Shown: positions 25,457 to 26,451 of the stretch, piece after piece | Position numbering within the stretch: position 1 is the stretch's first letter | How the letters are laid out: each line of letters opens with the position of its first letter | NCBI GenBank assembly: GCA_023375785.1 | Contig: SZWC01004726.1 | Coordinates: 129,918-156,368 of the forward strand | Direction: 5' to 3' | DNA: 26,451 nt | Origin: Penium margaritaceum | Lineage: Eukaryota; Streptophyta; Zygnematophyceae; Desmidiales; Peniaceae | Made by a program: the position numbers and the translations under genes | The notes under the pieces: generated by a model | Told to the model about the DNA's origin: nothing | Databases searched by the model: none | What the model saw: only the letters and a program-made list of their open reading frames with translations

Positions 25457-26451
25457 GTACTGAATTTGTACCAAGTTACCTTGAATACACTAATTTTGTG
25501 TTGTTTATGAGTAGCTCACTTTCTATGGTCGCAAAAATGCATGATGTAGGCCAGTTAGTTGCTAAATATCTCTATAACTAGTTTAACTAAGAATACGTTG
25601 TCTTCTTAGTTGAATCCTTGATGTTTCACGGTTATGTTGCTTACCACTACAATAGCCTATTGTAGAATACTTTCTCAACCAGGAAAGCAGTATGAGGAAG
25701 CTTCCATGCCTCTTAGACGAGGTCTCAGGCGTTGGATGAGCGCAACTTGTGTGGAGTTCCGATGTCACTAGCAGATTTGAGAAAGGTCTTTGGTAATGTG
25801 AGGGGGAGAATATGGGTGCCACATCTTTGCAAAGATCTAGCATTGTCTTCAAGTCTTCCAATTATTTCAATAACGTATGAAGGTGTGTGGGACTTTTGTT
25901 TTCTATTCATAAAAAGTCTTCGAGCTATCAGAAAATTGGACCACGAGACATCACAGGTTTGCAAATTTAGCCAAAGGTCCTTGTGTTAGCATAAAAACAT
26001 GGAAATTTGTGCATTTTTTGCAAATTAAAAAAGACAAGAATCACACACCTCCTTTGTTTGAGTACTGGTGTACATTAGGGACAAAACAGTCGTGTCCTAT
26101 GCATTGAAAATTTTCTTTCTTCCTCTTGAATAAGAAGACATCTGAGGGCCCCAATTGTACCTTCAGGCTCTGATTTATTAACCTAGGTATTGAATTCCAC
26201 TATTTCAGTGCAGGTATTTTTCTCATTTGATCCAAGATGTGCCAATGTTGGGATTTTCATTCTCTTTGATTTCAAAGGCTACTGAATTGTTTATATTTGT
26301 GAGTTATGGAAGCTCCCTAACTTCATTACATGAGGTTCGTAAAGATGCACTACCATCTCAAGCACGCCGAGGCAAGGGTACTACGGCTTGGAAGAAAAGA
26401 CAACTATGAAACAAGTAGCTGCATGTCGTTTTCCACTCTCTCCCCCCCTCC
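25457..26451. other. no gene recognised
   Basis: A/T-rich sequence with short frames on both strands. The longest (25732-25989 plus, 85 codons, and 25583-25861 minus) overlap each other, and neither shows a motif I know. It may include the rest of the copia B LTR and then unique flank. It ends in a C/T-rich run at the window edge. Confidence 0.5.

Noticed and set aside
25583..25989. Possible small host genes at the right edge (85 codons plus, 92 codons minus)
   Set aside because: The two frames overlap in opposite directions, have no recognisable motif and show no start or splice context that favours either.

Overview
The window is a piece of a repeat-rich eukaryotic nuclear genome made almost entirely of decayed LTR retrotransposons. 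No convincing host gene, tRNA or rRNA is visible. A Ty3/gypsy element with a C-terminal chromodomain, Ty1/copia elements and initiator-tRNA-like priming all fit a plant or streptophyte alga. The exact species cannot be read from the sequence; a charophyte alga is only a guess.

Layout. 1-534 is anonymous flank. 535-8522 is a Ty3/gypsy chromovirus on the + strand: 5' LTR 535-1233, primer-binding site at 1235, a structured leader, gag, a candidate -1 frameshift site, then protease, reverse transcriptase (RT), RNase H and integrase-chromodomain, a polypurine tract and the first 39 bases of the 3' LTR. A 999-base N gap (8523-9521) hides the rest of that LTR. 9522-11225 has no recognisable gene. 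About 11.2-16.0 kb is a Ty1/copia element on the - strand in the order gag?-integrase-RT-RNase H. About 16.09-23.65 kb is a giant imperfect inverted repeat with arms of about 3.5 kb around a 446-base centre. Each arm carries the same decayed gypsy gag-pol (reading toward the centre), a roughly 0.45 kb foldback element, and the start of a copia RT (reading outward). The right-hand copia continues to RNase H and a candidate LTR start at 24838. 25027-25456 holds a duplication around a lone N and a TG microsatellite. The rest is anonymous.

How it works together. The gypsy A domains are in canonical order and most protein motifs are readable, but in-frame stops (nearly all TAG), small frameshifts and active-site substitutions make it non-autonomous as assembled. 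Two features stand out. Its LTR is essentially a string of about 15 adjacent stem-loops. Its gag/pol junction has a G_GGT_TTT heptamer, a 5-base spacer and a hairpin, and the pol frame is exactly -1 to gag.

Assembly caveats. There are three isolated N bases (4214, 5856, 25274). Two sit between near-identical direct copies of sequence, and the third replaces the segment that should hold the RT YxDD box. They look like contig joins and should be treated as such.
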